Notes: generated by a model not told the origin, from the letters alone. 64,000 nucleotides of DNA from Lactobacillus panisapium (GCF_019469265.1 NZ_CP048268.1:2063001-2127000); one strand, 5' to 3'; shown: positions 1 to 10,197, counted from the stretch's first letter. Numbers and translations are program-made.

Positions 1-390
1 CTTAGCTAGTTCGTCAAACAAACTATAATCAGATGACCGCGCGCCAGTAATTAAGTAACCATCAAAATTACCTTCTTTGATTTGCTTGCGATCAGTGACT
101 AGCTGAATAGCGTATTGCTTTTTAGATAAACCTTGAGCAATACCGAAAAGCAGGTTCATGTAATAGGGCTCAGTTGTATCAATATCTTCAAGCGTAACGA
201 ACTTAACGACATTAGTCCGGTTATTTACTAGGGCTTGTGCAACATAATTCGGTTGGTAATTTAATTCCTGCATGGCCTGTTCAACTAATTCACGTAATTC
301 ATCTGTCACTTGTTCGGGGTGATTAATGACTCGCGAAACCGTCATCTTTGAAACATTGGCCTTTTTAGCGACATCAAGCAAAGTTACCAC
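1..390 (-). CDS. LacI-family transcriptional regulator (partial, C-terminus beyond window)
   Basis: The visible 130 residues begin with a LacI helix-turn-helix (LLDVAKKANVSKMTVSRVIN) followed by the hinge region and the start of the periplasmic-binding-protein-like sensor domain. The start is taken as GTG at 390, because an AGGGG ribosome site lies 9 nt upstream and no ATG fits. The frame stays open to base 1, so the C-terminal part is missing. It starts 12 bp after the stop of the phosphatase gene, so it is probably co-transcribed with glpK and the phosphatase. The family represses sugar genes; the effector cannot be told. Confidence 0.88.
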   Translation of the reverse strand, partial: MVTLLDVAKKANVSKMTVSRVINHPEQVTDELRELVEQAMQELNYQPNYVAQALVNNRTNVVKFVTLEDIDTTEPYYMNLLFGIAQGLSKKQYAIQLVTDRKQIKEGNFDGYLITGARSSDYSLFDELAK

Positions 391-402
391 TGATTTATGC
401 CC

Positions 403-1185
403 CTATTCTAAATACATTTGCCTTAATCTTGCCAAGTCGGCATCATTAAAGCCCAATTCTTTTTTAAAAAAGGTATCAAAGTCGCCCCAGCCACCACGGA
501 CAGTCTCGGTAATGCCACGAATAGCGATCCCTTCGCCTTTGGTTACATTCATTTTGGCAACCATCTGTGAAATTTCGTCATTGCTTGGCAATTGGCGTGA
601 AACGGCGAAGTCATATAATTTGTTAGTTAATAAATAGTCACGGGCAATTGTATCGTCATCAACACCTAGTGCCATTAAAATCAAAGCAGAAACCATCCCC
701 GTTCTGTCCTTACCGGCACTGCAATGATAAACAAGAGCTTCGTTAGCAGGCATTGCTAGTAATTCACTAAAAATGCGAGCAAACATCTTACGACTATGCT
801 CACTAAGCAAAGTCTGTTGGTAAATTTGACCAATAAAATTATTGCTTAAATCCGGAATATGATGAAGAAAACGATAAATTTTGTGACCATTGGGTCGGTC
901 CTCAGGGTTTTCTGAATAAACCGGTAAATCAAGATAATGAACATTTGGCCATGCTTTGTCCGGTGAAGAATGTTTTTCGTATTGTGAACGTAAATCACAA
1001 TCAATTGTGACATGCAATTCCGTCAGTTTTTCTTGATCAGCTTCCGTTAGGGTACTAAGTGAATCGGAGCGATAAATTTTATTCCACTTTATCTTTTGGC
1101 CATTTTGATTTTGGTAGCCACCAACATCCCTAAAATTTAACGGACCATCTAATTTAACAATTCGATCATGTGCCAATTTTCTCAC
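403..1185 (-). CDS. Tyrosine-protein phosphatase (Y_phosphatase3 family)
   Basis: 260 residues with the Cys-X5-Arg phosphatase loop HCSAGKDRTG at residues 154-163 (nucleophile C155). The N-terminal NFRDVGG motif is typical of lactobacillus/Listeria LipA-like and PTP-type enzymes. The family hydrolyses phosphotyrosine and sometimes phosphoinositides. No signal peptide is seen, so it is cytoplasmic. The start is ATG at 1185, with a GAGGTGA ribosome site 4 nt upstream. It lies between glpK and a lacI-type gene, all on the minus strand with short gaps. The physiological substrate is not evident. Confidence 0.88.
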   Translation of the reverse strand: MRKLAHDRIVKLDGPLNFRDVGGYQNQNGQKIKWNKIYRSDSLSTLTEADQEKLTELHVTIDCDLRSQYEKHSSPDKAWPNVHYLDLPVYSENPEDRPNGHKIYRFLHHIPDLSNNFIGQIYQQTLLSEHSRKMFARIFSELLAMPANEALVYHCSAGKDRTGMVSALILMALGVDDDTIARDYLLTNKLYDFAVSRQLPSNDEISQMVAKMNVTKGEGIAIRGITETVRGGWGDFDTFFKKELGFNDADLARLRQMYLE

Positions 1186-1208
1186 CTCACACTACTGTAT
1201 TCGCACTT

Positions 1209-2788
<1,580 letters not shown>

Positions 2789-2850
2789 TTACCCTTATTT
2801 TAAGTTATACTGTGAACATAAAGTTTCGATTAAAATGAGGATCCATAATA

Positions 2851-3663
2851 ATGAAAAAAGAAATTATCACTTTAACTATCGCTGGCAATGATAGCGATGG
2901 CAGCGCTGGAATGACAGCCGACCTGCATTCGTTTTATGCCAGACAGGTGTACGGTATGGGGCTCTTAACGGCTGCTGTTGCTGGCAACACTACCGGTATT
3001 TACGCACAAGAAGTAATGCCAGTGTCATTTATTCAAAAGCAATTTGACGTCCTAAATGACGACTTTAAAATTGCCGCTTTAAAGACGGGAATGCTAGCTA
3101 ATAAAGAAGTCATCGCCTGTGTAGCTGCCAATTTGCGCAAATACGATATGGGCAAAATTGTGCTTGATCCCGTAATTATGACCAAGCACGGGGACACGCT
3201 CTTGGATGATGATGCTTACCAAGCTTTTTTAGACGACTTAATGCCGCTTGCTGATATTATTACGCCCAACTTTTATGAACAACAAAAGTTAACTGGCATG
3301 CAACTAGATACTAAGGAAGAAATTCACCGCGGCGCCGAAAAATTGCAGAAGATGGGTGCTAAAAACGTCTTGATGAAGGGCCGACACGATAATGCTGCTC
3401 AAAGCGAAGTAACTGATATTCTCTTGGCTGAAGATGGTCAATTCTACGAATTTACTAAGCCATTTATCAACACAGAAAGAATTAACGGAACTGGTGACAC
3501 TTTATCCGCAGTTATTGCCGCCGAACTGGCTAAAGGCAGGTCAATTATTGCCAGTGTCCAAACGGCCAAAGACTTCACCTACGAAGCAATTGCCCACCCA
3601 ATTGAAGTTGGCTCTAAGTATGGCCCGATTAATCACTTTGCGGCGCAGGAAGATACGAAATAA
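2851..3663 (+). CDS. Hydroxymethylpyrimidine/pyridoxal kinase-like protein (ThiD/PdxK family)
   Basis: 270 residues of the ribokinase-like ThiD family, with the N-terminal TIAGNDSDGSAGMTADL substrate loop and the C-terminal NGTGDTLSA anion-hole/catalytic Asp motif. It is a paralogue of the thiD gene at 11967 but does not sit in the thiamine operon. Such stand-alone copies in lactobacilli are often annotated as pyridoxine/pyridoxal kinase or a second HMP kinase. Sequence alone does not decide between vitamin B6 and HMP as substrate. It is monocistronic, diverges from glpK, and is followed by a hairpin terminator. Confidence 0.8.
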   Translation: MKKEIITLTIAGNDSDGSAGMTADLHSFYARQVYGMGLLTAAVAGNTTGIYAQEVMPVSFIQKQFDVLNDDFKIAALKTGMLANKEVIACVAANLRKYDMGKIVLDPVIMTKHGDTLLDDDAYQAFLDDLMPLADIITPNFYEQQKLTGMQLDTKEEIHRGAEKLQKMGAKNVLMKGRHDNAAQSEVTDILLAEDGQFYEFTKPFINTERINGTGDTLSAVIAAELAKGRSIIASVQTAKDFTYEAIAHPIEVGSKYGPINHFAAQEDTK

Positions 3664-3701
3664 TTACATAATTTCGGCAATTACATTACTAATTAGTACA
3701 A

Positions 3702-3762
3702 AATTGTTCTGCTTTATTTTGACAATTCACACGGTCAGAATTTTAGTGGAACAATTTTTTCT
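3702..3762 (+). terminator. Rho-independent terminator after the ThiD/PdxK-like gene
   Basis: The outer arms AATTGTTC and GAACAATT enclose an inner TTTTGAC/GTCAGAA pairing and are followed by a run of T. This is a long stem with a U-tract on the plus strand. Confidence 0.55.
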
Positions 3763-3892
3763 TAAACAATTAATCTTTTAACGTGTTTGCTTATTTTATG
3801 TAAGTTTTTTTAAAAACGAGGAAAATAATTATCTTTTGCCCCTACTGCGCCTTTAAGATATACTTTAACAAGATAGTAGGAGCTGATGCACA

Positions 3893-4582
3893 ATGGCAAG
3901 CAAGACAATTAAAATTGCATACTTATATGAAGATTTAATGAATACCTATGGTGATTCCGGTGATGTCAAAATCATTCGGTTTTTACTTAAAAAACAGGGC
4001 TATTCTACTCAAATAGACAATATTTCCTTAGGTGATAAGTTCGATGCTTTTGACTATGACTTTGTCTTTTTTGGTGGTGGACAAGACTTCGAACAAACCG
4101 TGATTGCCAAAGACCTTCCACGTCATAAAGAAACTTTGACAAAGTATATTAATGACGGCAAACCAATGCTGGGCGTTTGTGGTGGCTATCAACTGGTTGG
4201 AACGTATTATAAGACCAACTCAGGCGTTACCATCAAAGGACTAGATATCTTGCCTTTCCATACCGTATTTAAAGCTGATAAACGGATGATTGGCGATACC
4301 CGCTACATGAGTGAGTGGGGTGAAGTCAGAGCCTTTGAAAATCACTCGGGACAAACTTATTTTGACGATCCCGATAAATTGCATCCTTTGGGCACAATGA
4401 TTGAAGGCTACGGCAACAACCCACAAGATCACGTTGAAGGTCTGCGCTACCGCAATTTTATCGGAACCTACTCTCATGGCCCAATTTTAAAAAATCTTAA
4501 CGTGGCAAATGCTATCGTTAAGATGATTTTAGAATGGCACGATGAGCGCATGAAAAAAGCAGCGGCTGATAAGGCGGTATAA
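3893..4582 (+). CDS. gatD: GatD-like glutamine amidotransferase (no adjacent murT)
   Basis: 229 residues, class I glutamine amidotransferase of the CobB/CobQ-like type. The nucleophile is C96 in MLGVCGGYQ and the catalytic His is H195 in TYSHGPIL. GatD releases ammonia from glutamine for MurT, which amidates the D-Glu of lipid II stem peptides. The start is ATG with an AGGAGCTGAT ribosome site. In most Firmicutes murT lies directly before gatD. Here the upstream gene is a ThiD/PdxK-like kinase 230 bp away and the downstream gene a LacI regulator, so the partner must be encoded elsewhere, or the protein has another partner. Confidence 0.82.
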   Translation: MASKTIKIAYLYEDLMNTYGDSGDVKIIRFLLKKQGYSTQIDNISLGDKFDAFDYDFVFFGGGQDFEQTVIAKDLPRHKETLTKYINDGKPMLGVCGGYQLVGTYYKTNSGVTIKGLDILPFHTVFKADKRMIGDTRYMSEWGEVRAFENHSGQTYFDDPDKLHPLGTMIEGYGNNPQDHVEGLRYRNFIGTYSHGPILKNLNVANAIVKMILEWHDERMKKAAADKAV

Positions 4583-4630
4583 TCGTTTTTAACGCTCATT
4601 AATTTAAGAAAATTCAGGCAGGTGATATTT

Positions 4631-5605
4631 GTGGCAACGGCAAAAGATGTCGCGGCACTAGCTGGTGTGTCAATTGGTTCAGTTTCGAATTATCTCAATG
4701 GCAGGCATCAAAGAAAAGCAACAGCTGAAAAAATCAAAACAGCGATGACGCAATTGGATTATCATCAAAACATTATTGCCAGTGGACTGAAGAAAAACAA
4801 AACCATGTCAATTGGGATTGTTATCAATCAGTTAACTGACTTTTTTTCTATGTCAATCGTTTCCGCTATCGAAGCTTATGTTGAAAAGTTCGGCTACAGC
4901 ATCATTGTGTGCGATTATCATGATGATAAAAAGCGCTTGGAACAAAAGATTGATTTTTTACTAAAACGCTCAATTGACGCAATTATTGTTTTTCACCAAG
5001 ATCAATCAACGCCAATGCTTGAAAAAATTGCTAATAGCAACATCCCGATTGTTGCTATCGATGCCCCCATTAATGGTCTTAAGACTGATGTTGTAGTCGT
5101 CAATAATTACGACTCTTCTAAAGCGGGCGTAAATTATTTGCTTAAGAAGGGCTACCGTCATATTGGCATTATCACCGGCTCATCTGAAAACTATATTGCG
5201 CAAAAAAGGCAGCAAGGTTATGAAGATGCCTTAAAAGAAAATGGTCTCACTGTAAAAAATAGTTATATTTGGTCGGGCGATTATACCATCAAGTCCGGAT
5301 ATGAAGGCTTTAACAGGCTGATTAAGCAAAATCCAGATCTCGATGCCATTTTTATCATTAATTACTACATGTCTTTAGGTGCCATTAAGGCCTACCGGGA
5401 AAAAAATCACCAGCCAAACATTGAGTTTCTTGTCTATGATCATTTCTTCGTAAATGATCTTTTCTTTCCAGAAATCAGTTCAATTGAACAGCCTGTAAAA
5501 CAGATTGGAACCACTGCTGGCAAACTGGTAATTGCCAAACTAACCAACCCTGCCGAAACAAGTTGTCAAACAGTTTACTGCCGTAACATTTTCCACCAAA
5601 TGTAG
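4631..5605 (+). CDS. LacI-family regulator of the downstream PTS/glycosidase operon
   Basis: 324 residues. The helix-turn-helix KDVAALAGVSIGSVSNYLNG occupies about residues 5-24, and a type I periplasmic-binding-protein-like sensor domain follows. GTG at 4631 is chosen, with AGGTGAT directly upstream, over GTG at 4622, which would overlap that ribosome site. It lies immediately upstream of a PTS IIB-IIC/GH170/IIA/GH29 operon. A 20-bp palindrome with a central CG at 5734-5753 is its likely operator. A cre overlaps the stop codon. The inducer is inferred to be the sugar carried by this PTS. Confidence 0.9.
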   Translation: MATAKDVAALAGVSIGSVSNYLNGRHQRKATAEKIKTAMTQLDYHQNIIASGLKKNKTMSIGIVINQLTDFFSMSIVSAIEAYVEKFGYSIIVCDYHDDKKRLEQKIDFLLKRSIDAIIVFHQDQSTPMLEKIANSNIPIVAIDAPINGLKTDVVVVNNYDSSKAGVNYLLKKGYRHIGIITGSSENYIAQKRQQGYEDALKENGLTVKNSYIWSGDYTIKSGYEGFNRLIKQNPDLDAIFIINYYMSLGAIKAYREKNHQPNIEFLVYDHFFVNDLFFPEISSIEQPVKQIGTTAGKLVIAKLTNPAETSCQTVYCRNIFHQM

Positions 5606-5617
5606 AAAGCGCTTGCT
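5604..5617 (+). promoter_or_regulatory. cre site (CcpA operator)
   Basis: AGAAAGCGCTTGCT matches the cre consensus WGNAANCGNWNNCW at every position. It overlaps the -35 hexamer (5613-5618) of the promoter for the sugar operon, a placement expected to repress by blocking RNA polymerase. CcpA binding itself is inferred. Confidence 0.75.
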
Positions 5618-5641
5618 TTTTTATCAACATGAGAATATAAT
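5613..5641 (+). promoter_or_regulatory. Sigma-A promoter of the PTS/GH170/GH29 operon
   Basis: TTGCTT at 5613-5618 and a perfect TATAAT at 5636-5641 are separated by 17 bp. It lies between the lacI-type gene and the PTS IIB gene. The resulting leader would be about 120 nt and contains the LacI-type palindrome. Confidence 0.7.
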
Positions 5642-5733
5642 TTAGCCTGAATTTGAAATGATTCATTTTTTAAAGAAGTACAGACTGCTTACTTTAAAAA
5701 GGCGGACTTTTTAGATTTTTTATTTTTTAGCTA

Positions 5734-5753
5734 AACTTGAACCGATTCAAGTT
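5734..5753 (+). promoter_or_regulatory. Putative LacI-type operator
   Basis: The arms AACTTGAA and TTCAAGTT are perfect inverted repeats around CCGA, with the central CG typical of LacI/GalR operators. It sits directly in front of the AAGGAGG ribosome site of the PTS IIB gene and downstream of the predicted transcription start. Repression by roadblock is therefore likely. Confidence 0.7.
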
Positions 5754-5767
5754 AAGGAGGAAAGATT

Positions 5768-6076
5768 ATGAATATTTTATTAGCCTGTGGTGGCGGTATG
5801 AGCTCATCTATTTTGGCAACTGCTTTAACTAAAGAAGCTGCTAAAAACCAGCAAAATTGGCACGTTCACGAAACCAGCATTGACAAGGTAGCTGATGACC
5901 TGAACGAAGGCGACTACCAATTGATTTTGCTAGCACCCCAAGTTTCTTTTAAAAAGAAGGACTTTGAAGAAGAAGCCGAGCAAAAACATGCCAAATTTAT
6001 TTTAATTCCAATGACGATGTACAACCCAGCTAAAGTAGATAAATTGTATGAACTAATTATCAAGGAGACAAAATAA
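5768..6076 (+). CDS. PTS lactose/cellobiose-family IIB component
   Basis: 102 residues. The phosphorylatable cysteine is C7 in the N-terminal loop LLACGGGMSSS, typical of CelA/LicB-type IIB proteins. It passes phosphate from IIA (8444) to the incoming sugar bound by IIC (6076). AAGGAGG lies 7 nt before the ATG. Its TAA stop overlaps the ATG of the IIC gene by one base, so the two are translationally coupled. Confidence 0.93.
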   Translation: MNILLACGGGMSSSILATALTKEAAKNQQNWHVHETSIDKVADDLNEGDYQLILLAPQVSFKKKDFEEEAEQKHAKFILIPMTMYNPAKVDKLYELIIKETK

Positions 6077-7371
6077 TGAACTTCGATACAGTTTCTGCAA
6101 AAATGGGCCAAATAGCTAACAATCGCTATTTAACCGCTATTAGAGACGGAATGTCGGTTATTATTCCGGTATCAATTATTGGCTCATTTTTCACTATTTT
6201 ACTGAACTTGCCAATTGATGCTTGGAAGAATTTTATTCAGCCATATGCCGCAATGTTATCCGTACCGATGTATTATTCCATCAACTTGATGGCAATTTAC
6301 TGTGTATTCTCGATAACTTCACATTTAGCTAAATACTATAAGATTGACCCAATCTCAACTAGTGTCTTAGCTGAAATGTCTTTCTTTATTCTAGCAATTG
6401 AACCAATTGTACTAGATAAGGCTAAAGCTGGCATGGCTCCTGGCACTTATATGTCAATTAGCAATATGGGTGCTCAAGGACTGTTTACTGCCATTTTATG
6501 TGCTATTTTCACCGTTGAAATTGTGCGCTTTTTCACCGAGCACAACTTGGTAATTAAAATGCCTGACGGTGTGCCTGCAGCAGTTGGTAAATCTTTCAGT
6601 GCCCTGCTACCAGGAATCTTAATTATTGTGATTTCGTTTGTGCTAAAAGAACTCTGCAACTTAGACATCAATAAGATTTTGATCTGGATTTTCTCACCGA
6701 TTGGCTACTTTGGTCGTGACACATTCTTATCAGCAATCGTGCCCGTTCTTTTAATTACCATTATCTGGTTGTTCGGGGTTCACGGAATGGTTATTGCTAC
6801 ACCAATTCTCTATCCTTACTGGTATGCCAACTTAAATGCCAATGTTACCGCTGTTGCTCATGGTCACGCTCCAGTTCACTTCATGACCGAACAATTTTTC
6901 CAATGGTTTGTTTGGGTTGGTGGTGCTGGTGCTACTCTTTCACTGGCAATCCTGTTATTAGTTTTAGGAAAATCTAAATTTAGTAAAACAATGGGTGCTG
7001 TCACTATCGTGCCCGCTATTTTCAATATCAATGAACCCCTGATTTTTGGTATTCCAATCATCATGAACCCGTATTTTGCCATTCCATTTGTCTTAGCGCC
7101 AACCGCAATGGCAGCTGTAACCTACGTAGCAATGAAGCTGCACTTAGTGGCTTATACAACAGCCGTTGCGCCTTGGACGCTGCCCGGACCAATCGGTGCT
7201 TGGATGGCAACCGGCTTTGACTGGCGCGCAATCGTTTTATGTCTTGTTAACATTCTGATTTCTCTCATTATCTATTACCCATTCTTCAAAATGTTTGACA
7301 ACAACCAAGTAAAATTAGAGAAAGAGGCTCAGGAAAATGAAGGGGATCTCAGTTTATCCGAACAAAACTAA
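6076..7371 (+). CDS. PTS lactose/cellobiose-family IIC permease
   Basis: 431 residues and polytopic, with about ten hydrophobic segments and the FNINEPLIFGIPIIMNPYFAIPF signature of the Lac/Cel IIC family. It forms the sugar channel in the membrane and releases the sugar as a 6-phosphate. Its 3' end overlaps the GH170 gene by 35 bp, which ties the hydrolase to this transporter. The substrate is not predictable from sequence. The neighbouring GH170 and GH29 enzymes point to an amino-sugar or fucose-containing glycoside. Confidence 0.93.
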   Translation: MNFDTVSAKMGQIANNRYLTAIRDGMSVIIPVSIIGSFFTILLNLPIDAWKNFIQPYAAMLSVPMYYSINLMAIYCVFSITSHLAKYYKIDPISTSVLAEMSFFILAIEPIVLDKAKAGMAPGTYMSISNMGAQGLFTAILCAIFTVEIVRFFTEHNLVIKMPDGVPAAVGKSFSALLPGILIIVISFVLKELCNLDINKILIWIFSPIGYFGRDTFLSAIVPVLLITIIWLFGVHGMVIATPILYPYWYANLNANVTAVAHGHAPVHFMTEQFFQWFVWVGGAGATLSLAILLLVLGKSKFSKTMGAVTIVPAIFNINEPLIFGIPIIMNPYFAIPFVLAPTAMAAVTYVAMKLHLVAYTTAVAPWTLPGPIGAWMATGFDWRAIVLCLVNILISLIIYYPFFKMFDNNQVKLEKEAQENEGDLSLSEQN

Positions 7372-8431
7372 AGTCGATGACTGTCTTGAATACATTGATC
7401 GTGCTGCTCAACTTGGCTACCAAAGGCTTTTTACAAGCTTATTAGAGCTAAATGATGACAAAGAAATGGTCTTACAAAAGTTTAAAACCGTTTTAAGCTA
7501 TGCCCATGAAAAAGGGATGTGGGTCAGCTTAGATGTTAATCCGGGCCTTTTTACAAACTTAAACATTAGTTACAATGACCTGTCTTTTTTTAAAAAACTA
7601 GGTGCCGACATCGTACGATTAGATTCAAATTTCGATGGTATGCCAGAGTCAATTATGACTTATAATTCCGAGAACTTAACGATTGAGGTCAATATTAGCA
7701 ACGATACTGGTAATATTGCGAATATTCTCACCTACCGACCGCTTAAGGACAAAATCATCGGTTGTCATAATTTTTATCCGCAACGATACACGGGACTAGA
7801 TACAGATTATTTTTTAAAGACTACGCGGAAATATCATGACCTAGGTTTGCGGACAGCCGCTTTTATCTCATCAAATCATGGTGCAATTGGACCGCATCCC
7901 TATAATGCTGGTTTACCAACGTTAGAAATCCATCGCGGTTTACCCCTTGAAAAACAGGCGCAGTATTTAATTAATACCCAGCTAATTGATGACATTATTA
8001 TTGGGAATGCATTTGCCAGTGATGACGAATTAGTTAAAGTGGCCAACTTGGAGGCAAAAATACCACAGTTTTTTGTCAAGTTTGCCCCTAACGCAACCAC
8101 TTTAGAAAAAGAAATTGTCTTAGCCAATTTGCACTTTAACCGGGGAGATATCAATAGCTATGCGATTCGTTCGACCTTCGTTAAGCTGAAATATAATAAA
8201 CGCGACATACCGGTCAATAACCCTGTCAACACTTTGACCCGGGGAATGATTACAATTGGCAATAATGACTTTGACCAGTACAAGGGCGAGCTTAACATTG
8301 TCAAGCAGGATATGGACAACCACGACCACCGCAAAAACGTTGTTGCGCAAATTGTCCCTAGTGATTTGCAGTTTATTGCCTTCATTCAGCCATGGGACAA
8401 ATTTAAGTTTATTGATGTAGATAATTATTAA
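7337..8431 (+). CDS. GH170 (DUF871, MupG-like) phospho-glycosidase
   Basis: 364 residues, full length for the DUF871 family. The best-known member, Staphylococcus aureus MupG, is a 6-phospho-N-acetylmuramidase (GH170) that splits MurNAc-6P-GlcNAc taken up by a PTS. The N-terminal KGISVYPN strand begins a TIM-barrel, and the C-terminal part has the small cyclophilin-like fold of the family. The ATG at 7337 lies inside the IIC gene with AGGAAA upstream. Unlike the S. aureus locus there is no murQ or murR here but a fucosidase, so the substrate may differ. It is cytoplasmic. Confidence 0.85.
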   Translation: MKGISVYPNKTKVDDCLEYIDRAAQLGYQRLFTSLLELNDDKEMVLQKFKTVLSYAHEKGMWVSLDVNPGLFTNLNISYNDLSFFKKLGADIVRLDSNFDGMPESIMTYNSENLTIEVNISNDTGNIANILTYRPLKDKIIGCHNFYPQRYTGLDTDYFLKTTRKYHDLGLRTAAFISSNHGAIGPHPYNAGLPTLEIHRGLPLEKQAQYLINTQLIDDIIIGNAFASDDELVKVANLEAKIPQFFVKFAPNATTLEKEIVLANLHFNRGDINSYAIRSTFVKLKYNKRDIPVNNPVNTLTRGMITIGNNDFDQYKGELNIVKQDMDNHDHRKNVVAQIVPSDLQFIAFIQPWDKFKFIDVDNY

Positions 8432-8443
8432 AGAAAGGCCGCT

Positions 8444-8779
8444 ATGGAAGGTTTAGAAGAAATTAGTTTTGAAATTATTAGTCATTCGGGGCAAGCAAAA
8501 GCAGAAATTATGGAGGCAGTTACCTGCTCTAAGTCTGACGCTAAAGACCCTGAGCCATTGCTGAAAGACGCCAAAGAAGAACTAAAGCAGGCGCAAAACT
8601 TGCACTTAAAGGTTTTAGCTGATTTTGCTAAAACTGGTAATAACAAAATTGACCCGTTATATATGCATGCTGAAGATCAAATGATTACAGCAGAAAGTTT
8701 TTTAGACTTTGCCACCGAGTTGATTAAGACCAACCAAGAATTGGTCAAATTGCGGCAAGAAGTAGCTAAAAAACAGTAA
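8444..8779 (+). CDS. PTS lactose/cellobiose-family IIA component
   Basis: 111 residues, all-helical Lac-type IIA. The active-site histidine is H75 in LYMHAEDQMI, with the metal-binding Asp three residues on, as in LacF/CelC. It takes phosphate from HPr and hands it to the IIB encoded at 5768. It lies 12 bp after the GH170 gene and so belongs to the same operon, an IIB-IIC-hydrolase-IIA order. Confidence 0.93.
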   Translation: MEGLEEISFEIISHSGQAKAEIMEAVTCSKSDAKDPEPLLKDAKEELKQAQNLHLKVLADFAKTGNNKIDPLYMHAEDQMITAESFLDFATELIKTNQELVKLRQEVAKKQ

Positions 8780-8843
8780 TTTTTCGTTTAAGTTAGTAGC
8801 AATTGACCAGATGATAATATAAGCAATTGAAAGTATATAGATA

Positions 8844-10073
8844 ATGAAGATAGAAACAAAAATAAGCAATTTTGAAAAGATGGGGATTGGCCTCTTCGTC
8901 CATTGGGGACTCTACTCTAAATTTGCCAAGGGCGAATGGTCACAGAACATCTTAAATATTCCGACCTATCAGGCGGCGTTTAATGAATTCAACCCAAAAG
9001 AAGAAAATATTCGCAGCTTAGTTAGACTAGCTAAGAAGTGCGGCTTTAAGTATATTGTTCTTACTGCCAAACATCATGATGGCTTTTACCTCTTTGATAC
9101 CAAGAATATTAATAACTTTGACAGCGTCCATACCCCATTTCACAAAGATGTTATCAAAATTTTTACCGATGAATGTCACCGGCAAAAGATTGCTCCCTTT
9201 ATCTATTACGCTACTTATGATTGGAATAACGTTAAGTACCGCGACGACTTTAACGGCTATTTAGCCGAAATGCGTCAACTAATTAAACTTTTATGCACTA
9301 ATTACGGCGAAATTGGTGGTTTCTGGTTCGATGGTAATTGGGATAAGCCACATGCAGATTGGCAAGAAGATTTGCTTTACCAAGAAATCCGGCAATTACA
9401 ACCTAATGCCATTATTACCAATAATACCGGACTAGAAAAACAAGGCGTAACGGAAGGGCGAGAAGTTGACGTATTAACATTTGAGCGTGGTAATCCAACT
9501 GCAATTAAGCATGTTCAAAACCAACGCTATTTAGCCGCTGAAACTTCGCTAACACTCAATAAACACTGGGGCAATGCCCAAAATGACCTTAATTATCTTT
9601 CTGGGCACCAGTTAATTGAGCAAATTTGCCGGACGCGCATGGTCGGCGCTAACCTATTAATTAATGTTGGACCAGAATTTGATGGTTCACTGAATATCCA
9701 CTGTCGTTCACTAATCGAACTAGTTGGTCAATGGATGGCTATCAACCATGAAGCAATTTACCATACCAATAATTATGAGCATTCAACCTACTCCACTATT
9801 TCTAATGACCATGATTTTATTAAAGGTAATTACTTATTTGTTGATGACCTAGGAAATATTGGCAACAGCAACGTCGTTCTAGGTGGCGAACAGGCACGTG
9901 AATTAGTTTTCACTAATTTTGCAAAACAAAAAATTGACCATATCGCTTGGCTAGACAACCAAAAGCCATTAGCATTTAAACAAGATCAAGCAGCTAACAC
10001 ACTTAAAATTGCAGCTGATGGCTTTGAATATGGCACTAATTTAGTCGAGCGCGTGGCCAAAATCTATTATTAA
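8844..10073 (+). CDS. GH29 alpha-L-fucosidase, intracellular
   Basis: 409 residues without a signal peptide. GH29 features are FVHWGLYS (residues 18-25), the KHHDGF motif (76-81) and the nucleophile D163 in GGFWFDGNW. It is shorter than many fucosidases and ends soon after the catalytic barrel with a small beta-rich tail. It would remove alpha-linked fucose from a sugar imported by the PTS in the same operon. The ribosome site is weak, and the gap to IIA is 64 bp. The linkage (alpha-1,2/1,3/1,4/1,6) and whether a phosphorylated substrate is accepted cannot be read from sequence. Confidence 0.88.
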   Translation: MKIETKISNFEKMGIGLFVHWGLYSKFAKGEWSQNILNIPTYQAAFNEFNPKEENIRSLVRLAKKCGFKYIVLTAKHHDGFYLFDTKNINNFDSVHTPFHKDVIKIFTDECHRQKIAPFIYYATYDWNNVKYRDDFNGYLAEMRQLIKLLCTNYGEIGGFWFDGNWDKPHADWQEDLLYQEIRQLQPNAIITNNTGLEKQGVTEGREVDVLTFERGNPTAIKHVQNQRYLAAETSLTLNKHWGNAQNDLNYLSGHQLIEQICRTRMVGANLLINVGPEFDGSLNIHCRSLIELVGQWMAINHEAIYHTNNYEHSTYSTISNDHDFIKGNYLFVDDLGNIGNSNVVLGGEQARELVFTNFAKQKIDHIAWLDNQKPLAFKQDQAANTLKIAADGFEYGTNLVERVAKIYY

Positions 10074-10129
10074 AAACTCTCTTACTATATTTTTCGTTCA
10101 AATCAAGCACTAATTATTATGCGCTCTCC

Positions 10130-10170
10130 AAGCTTAGCTTTGCTATTCGTAGTGAAGCTAGGCTTTTTTA
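10130..10170 (+). terminator. Rho-independent terminator of the GH29 operon
   Basis: The arms AAGCTTAGCTT and AAGCTAGGCTT pair with one G-T wobble around a 14-nt loop and are followed by a T tract. This ends the 5.7-10.1 kb operon. Confidence 0.8.
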
Positions 10171-10197
10171 ATTAAAAAAATTCTTTAAGGCAGAAAA

